Positions 23,207 to 31,665 of a stretch of 42,156 nucleotides of DNA are shown piece by piece. The stretch comes from Spirochaetaceae bacterium (GTDB lineage: Bacteria > Spirochaetota > Spirochaetia > SZUA-6 > DRHE01). The position numbers and the translations under genes were made by a program. Below the pieces are notes generated by a model. The model was given only the letters and a program-made list of their open reading frames with translations. It was not told the origin of the DNA and did not search any database. How positions within the stretch are numbered: the first letter of the stretch is position 1; every line of letters starts with the position of its first letter. The DNA is taken from assembly GCA_020353535.1 (NCBI GenBank), contig CP070696.1:1955662-1997817 (forward strand), written 5' to 3'.

Positions 23207-24534
23207 TGATTGAAAGGTTGCGGCAAGTACTCGGCGGCGTTCGGGGAGTCAGCGCCTGGAGGATCATTGATCGGCAAATCGAAGGGCAGGAGCTGTTTTT
23301 CGTGCGTCGTGACGTGGATATGCAGCGTTCCAAGGACGTTCGCCACACCGCCGTCACCGTATACCGGGATTTCCAGGAGGGGGAGAAAAAATACCGTGGA
23401 TCGGTGGTTATCCAGATTCATCCCACCTATTCGGAGGGGGAGATCCGTTCCCTTATCGAGCAGAGTCTGGATTCCGCCCGCTATGTCCGCAACGAAGTCT
23501 ATCCGTTGGTGGAGCCCCGTTCCGAATCCCCGCGGTACCCTGAGAGCAGTCTTGTCGCCCGGCCACTGGAGGAGTGGCTCTCCCCCTTGGCCGAGACGAT
23601 CTACTCCCAGGAGAATGAAGGGGCCAGCATCAACTCTGCGGAGATTTTCCTCAACCGGACCGATACCCGCATCGTCAACTCTCTCGGTCTCGATGTCTCC
23701 TTCCGTAGGTACGCAGGCTATGTGGAGTTGATAGTCGAAGACAACGGAAAGGCTCGGACCGGTGGATCGAACGGGGAGGTAGAATTGTACAGGGAGATGA
23801 GCTTTTCGGAGTTCGACGCGGATACCCTGGCCGCCCAGGTCCGCGAGCAACTCCGCTACTGCCGTGACCGTGCCGCGGCGCGGCCGACACCTCACCTGGG
23901 ACGCTTTCCAGTGCTGATCACCGGGGATCCGGTAGCGGATTTCTTCCAGTACTACCTCACTCACTCCGCCGCGGAGAGCGTGTACTCCGGCTTATCCACA
24001 GCGAAGGTGGGACAGAGCATCCAGGGGGACGGAATCAGCGGTGACCGTTTGACTCTGACCCTGGAACCCTTTCTGAAAAACTCGCCTGTCTCCGCACCCG
24101 TGGACGCCGACGGATTTGCCCTTGGCTCGGCGCGAATTATTGACTCAGGCACGCTGGAGCGTTACTGGGGTCCCTTGAGATTCTGCCACTACCTTGATGT
24201 AGCGCCCACCGGGGCTATCGGAAATGTTATCGTCGCTCCGGGCTCGAAGACAGGCAAAGAACTTCGTCAGGAACCGCATCTGGAGGTGGTCTACTTTTCC
24301 GCCTTTATCAGCGAACCCTTGACAGGGGATTTCGGGGGAGAGATCCGTCTGGCCTACTTCCAGGACGCGAACGGAAAGCGATATCCCGTCAGTGGAGGTT
24401 CGGTGTCGGGTAACATTCGGGATGTTCAGGCTAAGATGCACTTCTCCCGGGAAATCCGGAGCACGGCGGGATTTCAGGGACCCCTTTCGATTCTCCTTCC
24501 GGAAATCAGCGTGGCCGGTGCCGCTTCTACCTGA
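23203..24534 (+). CDS. tldE: TldE/PmbA-family subunit
   Basis: A 443-residue TldE (PmbA) homologue, the non-metal half of the TldD/E peptidase. It has the shared fold but no HExxxH, as expected; the family end motif FGGEIRLAYF...GGSVSGNI is present. ATG 23203 overlaps tldD (ATGA); ATG 23206 is equally possible. Its 3' end overlaps the convergent lipoprotein gene by 8 bp. Confidence 0.88.
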   Translation: MMIERLRQVLGGVRGVSAWRIIDRQIEGQELFFVRRDVDMQRSKDVRHTAVTVYRDFQEGEKKYRGSVVIQIHPTYSEGEIRSLIEQSLDSARYVRNEVYPLVEPRSESPRYPESSLVARPLEEWLSPLAETIYSQENEGASINSAEIFLNRTDTRIVNSLGLDVSFRRYAGYVELIVEDNGKARTGGSNGEVELYREMSFSEFDADTLAAQVREQLRYCRDRAAARPTPHLGRFPVLITGDPVADFFQYYLTHSAAESVYSGLSTAKVGQSIQGDGISGDRLTLTLEPFLKNSPVSAPVDADGFALGSARIIDSGTLERYWGPLRFCHYLDVAPTGAIGNVIVAPGSKTGKELRQEPHLEVVYFSAFISEPLTGDFGGEIRLAYFQDANGKRYPVSGGSVSGNIRDVQAKMHFSREIRSTAGFQGPLSILLPEISVAGAAST

Positions 24535-25333
24535 AACGAATGCGGATGCTTTCCTCGATCTCCACCTTGATCCCCGGATTGTCCTTGACCAGCTCCTTCA
24601 TTTCCTCAACCGTATTGGGATTGGCGCTCAGCAGCTCCTTGAACTTCTCCTCGTTTTCAAGGATCTTGGCGAAGTCGATATCCATCAGGGTAACAGTGGA
24701 GCCGTCCACGTAGCTGGCATTGGTCTCGGTAATCCGGCCGTTGACCTCAACGGCGATTCCGATGTGCATATCCTGGTACAGCTCCCGCATCATCTCCATC
24801 ATTTCAGGATTGCTGTCTAAATCCGCCTCAGCCTCCGAGGATTCCTCCTCCTCTTCAAAATCCATATCCTGAGGGTAGAGGATCTCCAGGGTGGCGGTGC
24901 TTCCCTTCGTGAAGTTGAAACGCAGCCACTCTTCCACAGGACCTTCCTCCTGTCCGCCCGTGGGAGGGGGGCTCACGTTTTCTCCGGGATTTTGATTGAT
25001 CTGGATCTTGTTGATATCGGAGAAGCTGTAGATCGCCTTGTATCCGGAGCCACGGTCGGTCTTAACCGTTTCGGCTGAGACGTAGCGCACTCCTTCGCCC
25101 ATGCTGGCGGCCTTAGCGGTGAGCTCTTCCTCGTCGACAAGATCTTCTTCCTCTTCGCTGTCCTCCTCGCCGCCGAAGCTCTTCATCAACTCCATGAAGG
25201 AGTCGCTGATCACCACGGTTTCCTCGATCGTGCCACTGCCGTCTTTGTTGACACGCAGCAGTATAATCGACTCAAAACAGCCCATCAGGGCTAAAGAGAG
25301 CACGAGCAGAACGATAACTTTCAGGGCTTTCAT
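24527..25333 (-). CDS. Lipoprotein, acidic (LppM/DUF3153-like start)
   Basis: A 268-residue exported protein with a clear lipobox, LSLALMGC, giving lipidation at Cys19. The mature protein begins LRVNKDGSGTIEETVVIS, a motif of bacterial lipoproteins with a beta-rich domain. It has two very acidic stretches (EEDSEEEEDLVDEEE and DFEEEEESSEAEAD). The start is ATG 25333 with AAAGGAGG upstream. It is transcribed alone from its own promoter. Function unknown. Confidence 0.8.
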   Translation of the reverse strand: MKALKVIVLLVLSLALMGCFESIILLRVNKDGSGTIEETVVISDSFMELMKSFGGEEDSEEEEDLVDEEELTAKAASMGEGVRYVSAETVKTDRGSGYKAIYSFSDINKIQINQNPGENVSPPPTGGQEEGPVEEWLRFNFTKGSTATLEILYPQDMDFEEEEESSEAEADLDSNPEMMEMMRELYQDMHIGIAVEVNGRITETNASYVDGSTVTLMDIDFAKILENEEKFKELLSANPNTVEEMKELVKDNPGIKVEIEESIRIRFR

Positions 25334-25371
25334 GAAGCCTCCTTTCTCTGCCTGGATATTATTTAAAAAAG

Positions 25372-25400
25372 AATATACGGCCCTGGTTCTCGAATTTCAA
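25372..25400 (-). promoter_or_regulatory. Promoter of the lipoprotein gene
   Basis: On the minus strand TTGAAA (25400-25395) and TATATT (25377-25372) are 17 bp apart, 38 bp before the start codon. Confidence 0.65.
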
Positions 25401-25459
25401 AATTTTTTTACCGAGCTCGAACTTTGGGCCGGCCGAGTACATCACAATCTGCCAGGATT

Positions 25460-26080
25460 TCAACCGGTGTTTCCTGATTTCGCAATCTGGGCTAGAGCGG
25501 CTCGCCTGTCCTCACTGAAAAGCAAAGTTTCCCGGATGCCCAGCTCCCGGGCTGCATAGCGGGCCACATTCTGGTTCAGCCAGTGAGGCTGGTGGGCGTC
25601 GGAACTAAAAACGAAGAGAAAGCTGCCGACGAAAGGTCGAAGAGTCCGCCAATTGTTGCGCCAGGTGTAGCGGTTGTTGATCTCGATCAGACACTCGGGA
25701 GGTACGCGGCGCAAATCGGTCTCCAGGACCAGGGGGTGGGCAATGATCACGGGTTTTCCCGTGGCCAGCAGCCGTTCCGCTCCCCGGTAATCCTCCCCCC
25801 GGTCGCGGCAGTGATAGACGTAGTAGCGCACGTCCACCTCTTCGGCCTCCCGCAGCCAGTCCGCTCCGTTTACCTCAGTGCCGACCAGAAGCCCGCAGGC
25901 GCGCACCGTATCCGCGTAGGTAGGAAAATCCTCGGCAATCGATTCCAGATGATCGCTGATTCCGATGATGCGTGCATGAGCAATCGCGGCCACCAGCTCA
26001 ACTGTCTGTTCCGGCACCACGGCGCTGTCGCTCCGGGAGAAGATCGTGTGGATGTGCAGATCTTGGGGAAGGCGGTTCAT
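25460..26080 (-). CDS. PHP-domain phosphoesterase
   Basis: A 206-residue PHP-family metal-dependent phosphoesterase. Motif I is DLHIHTIFSRSD (residues 7-18), motif II GISDHLE, motif III includes PVIIAHPL, and motif IV is FVFSSDAHQPHW. These histidines and aspartates bind a two- or three-metal centre. Family members hydrolyse histidinol phosphate, nucleotides or sugar phosphates. I placed the start at ATG 26080, ten residues short of hydrophilic upstream codons that lack a ribosome site. It stands alone between the lipoprotein and the UroD unit. Confidence 0.85.
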   Translation of the reverse strand: MNRLPQDLHIHTIFSRSDSAVVPEQTVELVAAIAHARIIGISDHLESIAEDFPTYADTVRACGLLVGTEVNGADWLREAEEVDVRYYVYHCRDRGEDYRGAERLLATGKPVIIAHPLVLETDLRRVPPECLIEINNRYTWRNNWRTLRPFVGSFLFVFSSDAHQPHWLNQNVARYAARELGIRETLLFSEDRRAALAQIAKSGNTG

Positions 26081-26219
26081 CTTCTTGCTTTCCTTGGTTG
26101 ATATCGAATTATGGGGTGACTCTTTGTACACCAGTCTTTCAGATTATTCCAGAGGGCGAGTGACCGAGAAGCCGGTCCTCACGACCGGGCGGCTGATGCC
26201 CTGGCGTTAAAACGGTCCC
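26081..26219. other. Intergenic hairpin region
   Basis: The 139-bp gap holds the perfect stem CCGGTC/GACCGG (26172-26177/26183-26188, loop CTCAC) just after the UroD gene in its direction of transcription. There is no T-run, so a weak or factor-assisted terminator is likely. No gene is visible. Confidence 0.4.
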
Positions 26220-27479
26220 CTACCGGTATTCGCGAAAGGCCTCGAACAGGGCCAGCAGATTTTCCACGGGAACGCCCGCCTGGATGTTGTGAATCCCGGC
26301 GAACACGAAGCCGCCGCCTCTTCGCAAGATCTCAACTCTTTCCCGGACCTCACGTCGTACCTCCTCCGCCGTGCCGAAAGGCAATGTCCGCTGGGTGTCC
26401 ACGCCGCCGCCCCAGAACACGATCTGCTCTCCGAAGCGCTCCTTGAGGTCCTTTGGATCCATCCCCGCCGCGGCGGTCTGCACCGGATTGAGAATGTCGA
26501 AGCCCGCTTCTATGAAATCCGCTATCAGTTCCACCACCGAACCGCAGGAGTGGATGAAGGTCTTCCAGCCTGTGTTTTTATGCAGCCAGTCGTTCACCGT
26601 CTTGTGAAAGGGCTTAAACAGATCCCGATACGACTGTTTGGAGATGAAGAGGTTATTCTGAGCACCGAAATCCGTACCGCTGATCAGGGTGACGTGCACC
26701 TTGTTGCCCAGCTTACGATGCAATTTGTCGAGATTTGCTATAGCGACTTCGCACTGACGTTCGAAAACCCGATACACGTACTCCTGCCTGGTAACCGTGC
26801 TGATGTACCACTCCTCGATATCTCGTATCCCCTTCGGATTTTTCAGCCAGGGAGCGGGGACCAAGGCGATGTCCCCGAAGCTGGTGAAGCAGAAACCGGC
26901 GAATACCGCCTTGTCGGTGTGACTGTGCAATCTATCGGTTTCGGCCTCGAAGTATCCCAGCTCCTCCTTGGAGAGCGCTGAAAACTCCTCGGCATTGTCG
27001 GCGGGATCGAGTTTTTCCTCCTCCAGCGGCGGTTGCCGTACGATCTCGTCGAAGTAGAATCCCCCCGCGGGCATCCGGCCGCTGGGAGCGGCGCTCTGAT
27101 CACCCTCGGGGTACATCAGTATGTCCCCATTCGCCTCTGGAACTGTGTTGAAGCCCGCCGGTACCAGTACCGGGGTGCCGTCGGCGAGGGCCCATGGTTT
27201 CCAGCCCTCCCGTTTGTAGCCGAAGAGGGTGGTTGCGGCGGGCACCTGGACCACGTCTACCTCCAGGGCATCCACCAGGTCCATTGCCACCTCCCCCAGC
27301 ATCTGATAAGGATCCAGCACTTTCACCGGCGTACCCGGAGAATCCAGCTTCAGCGCCTGCCGCAGCTTGTACACCGAGCTCACGTGCATGCCTGTCAATA
27401 CGCTAGCGCCCAGATCGAGGGGCACCCGATCCGGTTCCTCATGATTGAGGCTTCTCAACACCCGTTCCCGACTGTTCAT
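26220..27479 (-). CDS. Uroporphyrinogen-decarboxylase-family protein (methyltransferase-like), copy 1
   Basis: A 419-residue TIM-barrel protein of the UroD superfamily, which also contains the MtaA/CmuA cobalamin methyltransferases. It starts MNSRERVLRSLNHEEPDRVPLD, the usual N-terminus of the methyltransferase branch rather than true HemE. The metal-like motif is HSCGS (H310, C312), and H397 in GIHNIQ occupies the place where MtaA has its third zinc ligand, a cysteine. It lies 18 bp after the kinase gene with AGGAG upstream. Porphyrin synthesis genes are absent here, so haem synthesis is unlikely. Substrate unknown. Confidence 0.82.
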   Translation of the reverse strand: MNSRERVLRSLNHEEPDRVPLDLGASVLTGMHVSSVYKLRQALKLDSPGTPVKVLDPYQMLGEVAMDLVDALEVDVVQVPAATTLFGYKREGWKPWALADGTPVLVPAGFNTVPEANGDILMYPEGDQSAAPSGRMPAGGFYFDEIVRQPPLEEEKLDPADNAEEFSALSKEELGYFEAETDRLHSHTDKAVFAGFCFTSFGDIALVPAPWLKNPKGIRDIEEWYISTVTRQEYVYRVFERQCEVAIANLDKLHRKLGNKVHVTLISGTDFGAQNNLFISKQSYRDLFKPFHKTVNDWLHKNTGWKTFIHSCGSVVELIADFIEAGFDILNPVQTAAAGMDPKDLKERFGEQIVFWGGGVDTQRTLPFGTAEEVRREVRERVEILRRGGGFVFAGIHNIQAGVPVENLLALFEAFREYR

Positions 27480-27497
27480 ACGGCTTTTCTCCTGAAC

Positions 27498-28931
27498 TCA
27501 GATTTCTGCGCGTATGCCGGCTCTGTCTATACTGGCTCCGTCGGCCGCGCGGCAGGGGAAGATCAGCGAACCGAAGTCCCGGTCATCCCGCTTGAGATAA
27601 TGCCGATAGAAGGCTTGGATGACATGTTCGACGAAGGATTCCACTCGGTTGTTCTCCACCAGGCTGACGGTGCAGCCGCCGAATCCCGCCCCGGTGAGCC
27701 GTGAGCCCACCGCGCCGGCTTCCCGGGAGATCTGGACCAGCCGCTCCAGCTCCTGACAGCTGATTTCGTACAGGTCCCGGCAGCTTTCGTGAGATCGGTT
27801 CATCAGCCGGCCGAATCCGTGAATATCCCCCGTTTCGAGCGCCTGTACTGACTGCTCGACCCGGCGTCCCTCATCGATCACGTGGCGGTAGCGCTGCTGC
27901 AGTTTGAAGCCCTCCGTCGGTTGGGGAAAGATCGTGCCGTCCCTGCGTTGGCAGTACAGGTGAGCCGTTTTCTCGGGCTTCTGACCGAGGATGGCGGCAA
28001 TCTCTTCCAGATGATACGGATGCTCGTGGAATGCGGCATCGGCGATCGTCCAAATCTCCCCCTCAGGGACGGCCAGCCTGTGCTCGTTCAGGTCCCCCAG
28101 CAGAGCAACGGGTACCTCCCGGCCGAAGCGATCGCTGAGGGTTTTTTTCAGTACCGCCGCAGCCAGACGGCACTCGATGGGCCGGCGGTTGTATTTATCC
28201 AGAGCTTCCGCGGTCTTGGCCGCCTTGACCGTGCTGTCCGCCACGACGATGGAATAATCATCGGGCAGCGGAGCCGGTCGGATCTGGAGCGGAAAAAAGT
28301 CGATCTTGACTGCGTGGCCGGATCGGCCCATCAGGGAGATTGCCTGGTCCATGCCTCCTCCCTGGGTTCCGACGTAGTGCTCCGCCCCGGCCAAAAGATC
28401 CGCCAGCTCCAGCTTCCCCTCCACTGTGGTGTGAAGATCCAGGTCGTTCACGGCCAGAAAGATCAGGGCGCACAGCACCACCAGGGCGGAGGAGGAGCTC
28501 ATACCTGCAGCCGAGGGTATATTGCCGTCGAAGGTTGCCTCGAATCCGCGGAAGCGATCCACGCTGCGCCGCTTCTGCCGGAAGAAGTCGAGCAGTCCCT
28601 GCACCGCAGCCTTGCAGTAGTTTCCCCAGTCCCCGGTGGAATAGGAGGGGATGGACTCCTCGATCTGGAAGGATCGCTCGGCGAAGACCGGATCCGTGTT
28701 GATCAGGATGATCTGCCGGTCTTTCCGCGGGGCGAACACGGCTGCGATATCCCGGTCCACGGCCATGGGGAACACGGGCAGACCATTGTAGTCGGTATGC
28801 TCCCCGATCAGGTTGACCCGGCCTGGGGCCCTGGCTATACCCAGCTCCCTGCTGTGGAAGCGGGCCGAGTGGGTTTCGACCATTTTCCGGTGGCGCCCGC
28901 CGTCTCGATCCATGTCTTCCGGGACGCTCAC
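27498..28931 (-). CDS. galK: GHMP sugar kinase, galactokinase family, GALK2-like
   Basis: A 477-residue GHMP kinase, clearly of the galactokinase family: substrate motif RAPGRVNLIGEHTDYN (about 34-49), ATP loop PSAAGMSSSSA (139-149), catalytic D195 in GGGMDQ, and C-terminal TGAGFGGCTVSLV. It is about 90 residues longer than E. coli GalK. The segments ECRLAAAVLKK, LEEIAAILG and MNRSHESCRDLYEISCQEL resemble, from memory, the vertebrate N-acetylgalactosamine kinase GALK2. So GalNAc, galactose or a derivative are all candidates. GTG 28931 overlaps the upstream UroD stop by 4 bp; a later ATG at codon 7 is possible. The symbol reflects family only. Confidence 0.85.
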   Translation of the reverse strand: MSVPEDMDRDGGRHRKMVETHSARFHSRELGIARAPGRVNLIGEHTDYNGLPVFPMAVDRDIAAVFAPRKDRQIILINTDPVFAERSFQIEESIPSYSTGDWGNYCKAAVQGLLDFFRQKRRSVDRFRGFEATFDGNIPSAAGMSSSSALVVLCALIFLAVNDLDLHTTVEGKLELADLLAGAEHYVGTQGGGMDQAISLMGRSGHAVKIDFFPLQIRPAPLPDDYSIVVADSTVKAAKTAEALDKYNRRPIECRLAAAVLKKTLSDRFGREVPVALLGDLNEHRLAVPEGEIWTIADAAFHEHPYHLEEIAAILGQKPEKTAHLYCQRRDGTIFPQPTEGFKLQQRYRHVIDEGRRVEQSVQALETGDIHGFGRLMNRSHESCRDLYEISCQELERLVQISREAGAVGSRLTGAGFGGCTVSLVENNRVESFVEHVIQAFYRHYLKRDDRDFGSLIFPCRAADGASIDRAGIRAEI

Positions 28932-30094
28932 AGCTTCACCCCCACCGGATACCGACCGTAGCTCAAAGCCGAATCGAACATAGCCATCACGTTTTGCGGG
29001 GGCACATCGTCCTGGATGTTGTGGGCAGGGGCGAAGATGTATCCGCCCCCCGGCGCGAAAGCGGCCATGCGCTCCTGCACCTCAGCCTGTACCTCCTCAA
29101 CGGATCCATGGGGGAGCACGTACTGTTCGTCCACCCCGCCGTGAAAGACCACCCTGTGGCCGAAGCGTCGCTTCAGCCCGGCAGAGTCCATGTCCCTTGC
29201 CCGGGGTTGGACCGGGTTGATCACCTCGACGCCGGAGTCGATCAGGTCGTCGAGCACATCCCTGATAGAGCCGCAGGAGTGCAGATAGATTTTGGCCTCG
29301 GTTCGTTCTTTGATGAAGCGGTTCAGCTGCCTGTGGGCCGGCTGAAGCATGTCCCGATACAGCTGCGGTGAAATCAGCGGACCGGTCTGCATCCCGTAGT
29401 CATCCGAGGTTTCAACGATCTCCACGTACGGACCGACGGTGGAGAGGTAACGATCGATAATGCGCAGCTGGATCTGCAGGATCCTGTCGATCAGCCGGTT
29501 GGCGAACTCCCGGTTGATCAGGAGGTCCTCGAAAAAACGCTGAAATCCACGCAGCGCCTGGGCCTGTTCGAAGATGCCGTTCCCGATCGAAGCCGCCACC
29601 AGGGCGTAGTCGGTCGTTTCGTAGAGCTGCCTGGCCCGTTCCGCCAATCCTCTATAACGCCCCGGATCGTCGGGATCCGGCCAGGGGTAGCGTTCCAAAT
29701 CATCGATCGTTGCCTCAGCCAGGGGCGGATCGATCATCTCGGCGTAGTAAGCCGTTTTTCCGGTCTGTGGGCTACGATGGGCTACCTTGCGTTTGCGAAT
29801 GCCCCATTCGTCGTCCCAGCTTCCGTCTGCATAAGTTTTGCTCTGAAATCCGTCCGCCGTCCCCAGCCCCACCCGCCGGAAATCCACCCCGAAGCGCCTC
29901 AGAATCGACTCGTTGACACCTGAGACCAAAAACCAGTCGTTGATCTTCGGCTTTTCATCACTGCCGAGGTGATCCAGCAGGCTCCGGTAGGCTCCTTCTG
30001 TGAAATAGGTGGCCCAGCCGTCCAGATCGATGGGAACCCGATCCGCTTCCTGAATCATGAGAGCCAGGCGTACCCGCTCTCTGGGTGTCAGCAT
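28928..30094 (-). CDS. Uroporphyrinogen-decarboxylase-family protein (methyltransferase-like), copy 2
   Basis: A 388-residue UroD-superfamily protein, first gene of the minus-strand unit. It is similar in layout to the protein at 26220 but diverged: HSCGS (H272, C274) and H358 in APAHNIQDDVP, with NPVQPRARDMD between. I placed the start at ATG 30094 (MLTPRERVRLAL), which has AGGA upstream and fits the family; ATG 30115 would fall at the transcript's first bases given the promoter at 30125-30153. It overlaps the kinase gene by 4 bp. No corrinoid protein is encoded nearby, which a classical methyltransferase would need. Confidence 0.82.
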   Translation of the reverse strand: MLTPRERVRLALMIQEADRVPIDLDGWATYFTEGAYRSLLDHLGSDEKPKINDWFLVSGVNESILRRFGVDFRRVGLGTADGFQSKTYADGSWDDEWGIRKRKVAHRSPQTGKTAYYAEMIDPPLAEATIDDLERYPWPDPDDPGRYRGLAERARQLYETTDYALVAASIGNGIFEQAQALRGFQRFFEDLLINREFANRLIDRILQIQLRIIDRYLSTVGPYVEIVETSDDYGMQTGPLISPQLYRDMLQPAHRQLNRFIKERTEAKIYLHSCGSIRDVLDDLIDSGVEVINPVQPRARDMDSAGLKRRFGHRVVFHGGVDEQYVLPHGSVEEVQAEVQERMAAFAPGGGYIFAPAHNIQDDVPPQNVMAMFDSALSYGRYPVGVKL

Positions 30095-30124
30095 CGAAGT
30101 CCTGTCTCTTTTCATCTTTCTGAC

Positions 30125-30153
30125 AGTATCATGAGCAGCGAAGAACCTGTCAA
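30125..30153 (-). promoter_or_regulatory. Promoter of the UroD-kinase-UroD unit
   Basis: On the minus strand TTGACA (30153-30148) and GATACT (30130-30125) are 17 bp apart, so transcription should begin near 30118 and reading from ATG 30094. Confidence 0.6.
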
Positions 30154-30214
30154 TGAATCGCAGTTTTTCGGACGTGCAGCTCCACGCATAAAGTGGAGAA
30201 CCCGTAAAAAAAAC

Positions 30215-30269
30215 TTGATTCCTGAGGTCAGGTCACTTAGAATGGTTAATTGAGCTCACGTTGTGAGCT
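30215..30269 (+). promoter_or_regulatory. ABC transporter promoter with downstream operator palindrome
   Basis: TTGATT (30215-30220) and TAGAAT (30238-30243) are 17 bp apart. The perfect inverted repeat AGCTCAC-GTT-GTGAGCT (30253-30269) sits just after the expected start point, as a repressor site would. A smaller palindrome CCTGA-GG-TCAGG (30221-30232) lies in the spacer. No regulator is encoded in the transporter cluster, so the repressor lies elsewhere. Confidence 0.65.
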
Positions 30270-30302
30270 ATAGAGAAACTCTTATCCATAAAGGGGGGTT
30301 TT

Positions 30303-31595
30303 ATGACAAAACCAAAGTGGTATCTTCTCCTTGCTCTGCTATTGCTTCCGGCTTTAGCCCACGCCAGTGGATGTAAGGCAGAGGCAACCGCAGAGGGGCC
30401 GGTAACTCTGGAGTTCGTGACCTGGGATTACTCGATCGACCTGATCCTTGAGAACATCAAGACATTTGAGCAGGCAAATCCAAACATCAAGGTCAACCAC
30501 ACCGGTTATTCGTGGAACGTTTATCACGACACCATGGTCCTGCGCTTCAAGGGTAAAACCCAGACCGACGTGTTCTACAACGGCGAAGACTGGCTGCCCG
30601 AATGGGCCGCCGCCGGTTGGGTCGTCTCACTGGAGGATCATTTCCCGGATGCGAAGAAGTACAAGGAGGCGACCGCCAGCTATGCTCTGGCCGACATGAC
30701 CTACAATGGCAAACTGTACGGTTTGTCCTACTACGCCGACCTGATCACCTTCCAGTACAACAAGAAGATCCTCGGTGACAACGGTATGACCGCTCCTGAA
30801 GATTGGGATGAAGTGCTTCAAGACAGTCTGAAACTGAAACAGGGCGGCATGACCTTTCCCTTTGTCTACGAGTTTGCGGCTACCTTGCCCAACTTCTACT
30901 CCGCCTTCGTGTCCCAGGTCTACGGTCGCGGGGGAGATATGTTCGACAAGGACCTGAACCCCGTGTTCAACGATCCGAACGGCGAAGCCTTCAAGCACCT
31001 GCAGTGGCTGCAAGACGCCAACGTCAAACACAAGATCATGGCCTTCAACGATCACGAGACCAAGGTGCAAATCAGCATGGAAACGGGCGAGCACGCTTTC
31101 ACGGTCTTGTACAACTACAACCTTGGGGCTCTGAATGGGCCGCAGCAGCCCCTATCCGGTCAATTCGACATGGTGGAGATGCCCGGGAAAGCGCATGCCT
31201 GTCTGGGATTCGCCAAGTTCTACTGCATGACCGCTCAAGCGGCGGAGAATGAGACCCGCAGAAACGCCGCCTGGAAGTTCATCGAAGCCTTTGGCGGCGG
31301 GGACTACTGGGTGGCCAAGCGCTGGGCCGTGGATAGGGCTCTCGGCTTTGCACAACTGCCCCTGTTCGACGACCCGGACGTTCAGAAAGCCTTCAGCAGC
31401 TGGATCGATGTGGAGAAGTACAAGAGCCAGGCAAAGCTGGCCCGCAATGCCACCAACACCGAGTGGAAAGGCATGTGGAGCGAGTTCTTCCGTCCCCTCA
31501 TGGCCAAGGCTTTCGTCGGTGATGCCTCAGTTAAGGAGGTAATGGACCAGGGTGCGGCCAAGTGGAGCGAGTATAAGAAACTGCTTGGCAAGTAA
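30303..31595 (+). CDS. Sugar ABC transporter substrate-binding protein
   Basis: A 430-residue family-1 extracellular solute-binding protein. The N-terminal signal (YLLLALLLLPALAHASGC) ends in ASGC, a possible lipobox, so it may be lipid-anchored. The core has ITFxxWDYS-like start (LEFVTWDYS), DVFYNGEDWLPEWAAAGW and YGLSYYADLITFQYNKKIL, typical of oligosaccharide or sugar binders. GGGGGG precedes ATG 30303. The two permeases follow after a terminator-like hairpin. Ligand unknown, presumably a sugar handled by the divergent kinase. Confidence 0.93.
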   Translation: MTKPKWYLLLALLLLPALAHASGCKAEATAEGPVTLEFVTWDYSIDLILENIKTFEQANPNIKVNHTGYSWNVYHDTMVLRFKGKTQTDVFYNGEDWLPEWAAAGWVVSLEDHFPDAKKYKEATASYALADMTYNGKLYGLSYYADLITFQYNKKILGDNGMTAPEDWDEVLQDSLKLKQGGMTFPFVYEFAATLPNFYSAFVSQVYGRGGDMFDKDLNPVFNDPNGEAFKHLQWLQDANVKHKIMAFNDHETKVQISMETGEHAFTVLYNYNLGALNGPQQPLSGQFDMVEMPGKAHACLGFAKFYCMTAQAAENETRRNAAWKFIEAFGGGDYWVAKRWAVDRALGFAQLPLFDDPDVQKAFSSWIDVEKYKSQAKLARNATNTEWKGMWSEFFRPLMAKAFVGDASVKEVMDQGAAKWSEYKKLLGK

Positions 31596-31606
31596 CTTCT
31601 TTGATC

Positions 31607-31647
31607 GTGGGGATTCCCGATGAATCCGGGAATCCCCACAGTTTTTT
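31607..31647 (+). terminator. Strong terminator/attenuator between binding protein and permeases
   Basis: GTGGGGATTCCCG (31607-31619) pairs perfectly over 13 bp with CGGGAATCCCCAC (31627-31639) around a 7-base loop, followed by six Ts (31642-31647). It would stop most transcripts after the binding-protein gene and let a fraction read into the permeases. Confidence 0.85.
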
Positions 31648-31665
31648 CAAATCAAGGAGGAAAAT

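Noticed and set aside
27882..28961. Plus-strand 359-codon frame under the kinase gene
   Set aside because: The minus strand encodes an unambiguous GHMP kinase with all three motifs.
26220..30094. Haem biosynthesis HemE genes
   Set aside because: The N-termini and HxC...H motif fit the methyltransferase-like branch, there are two diverged copies, and no other haem gene is near.
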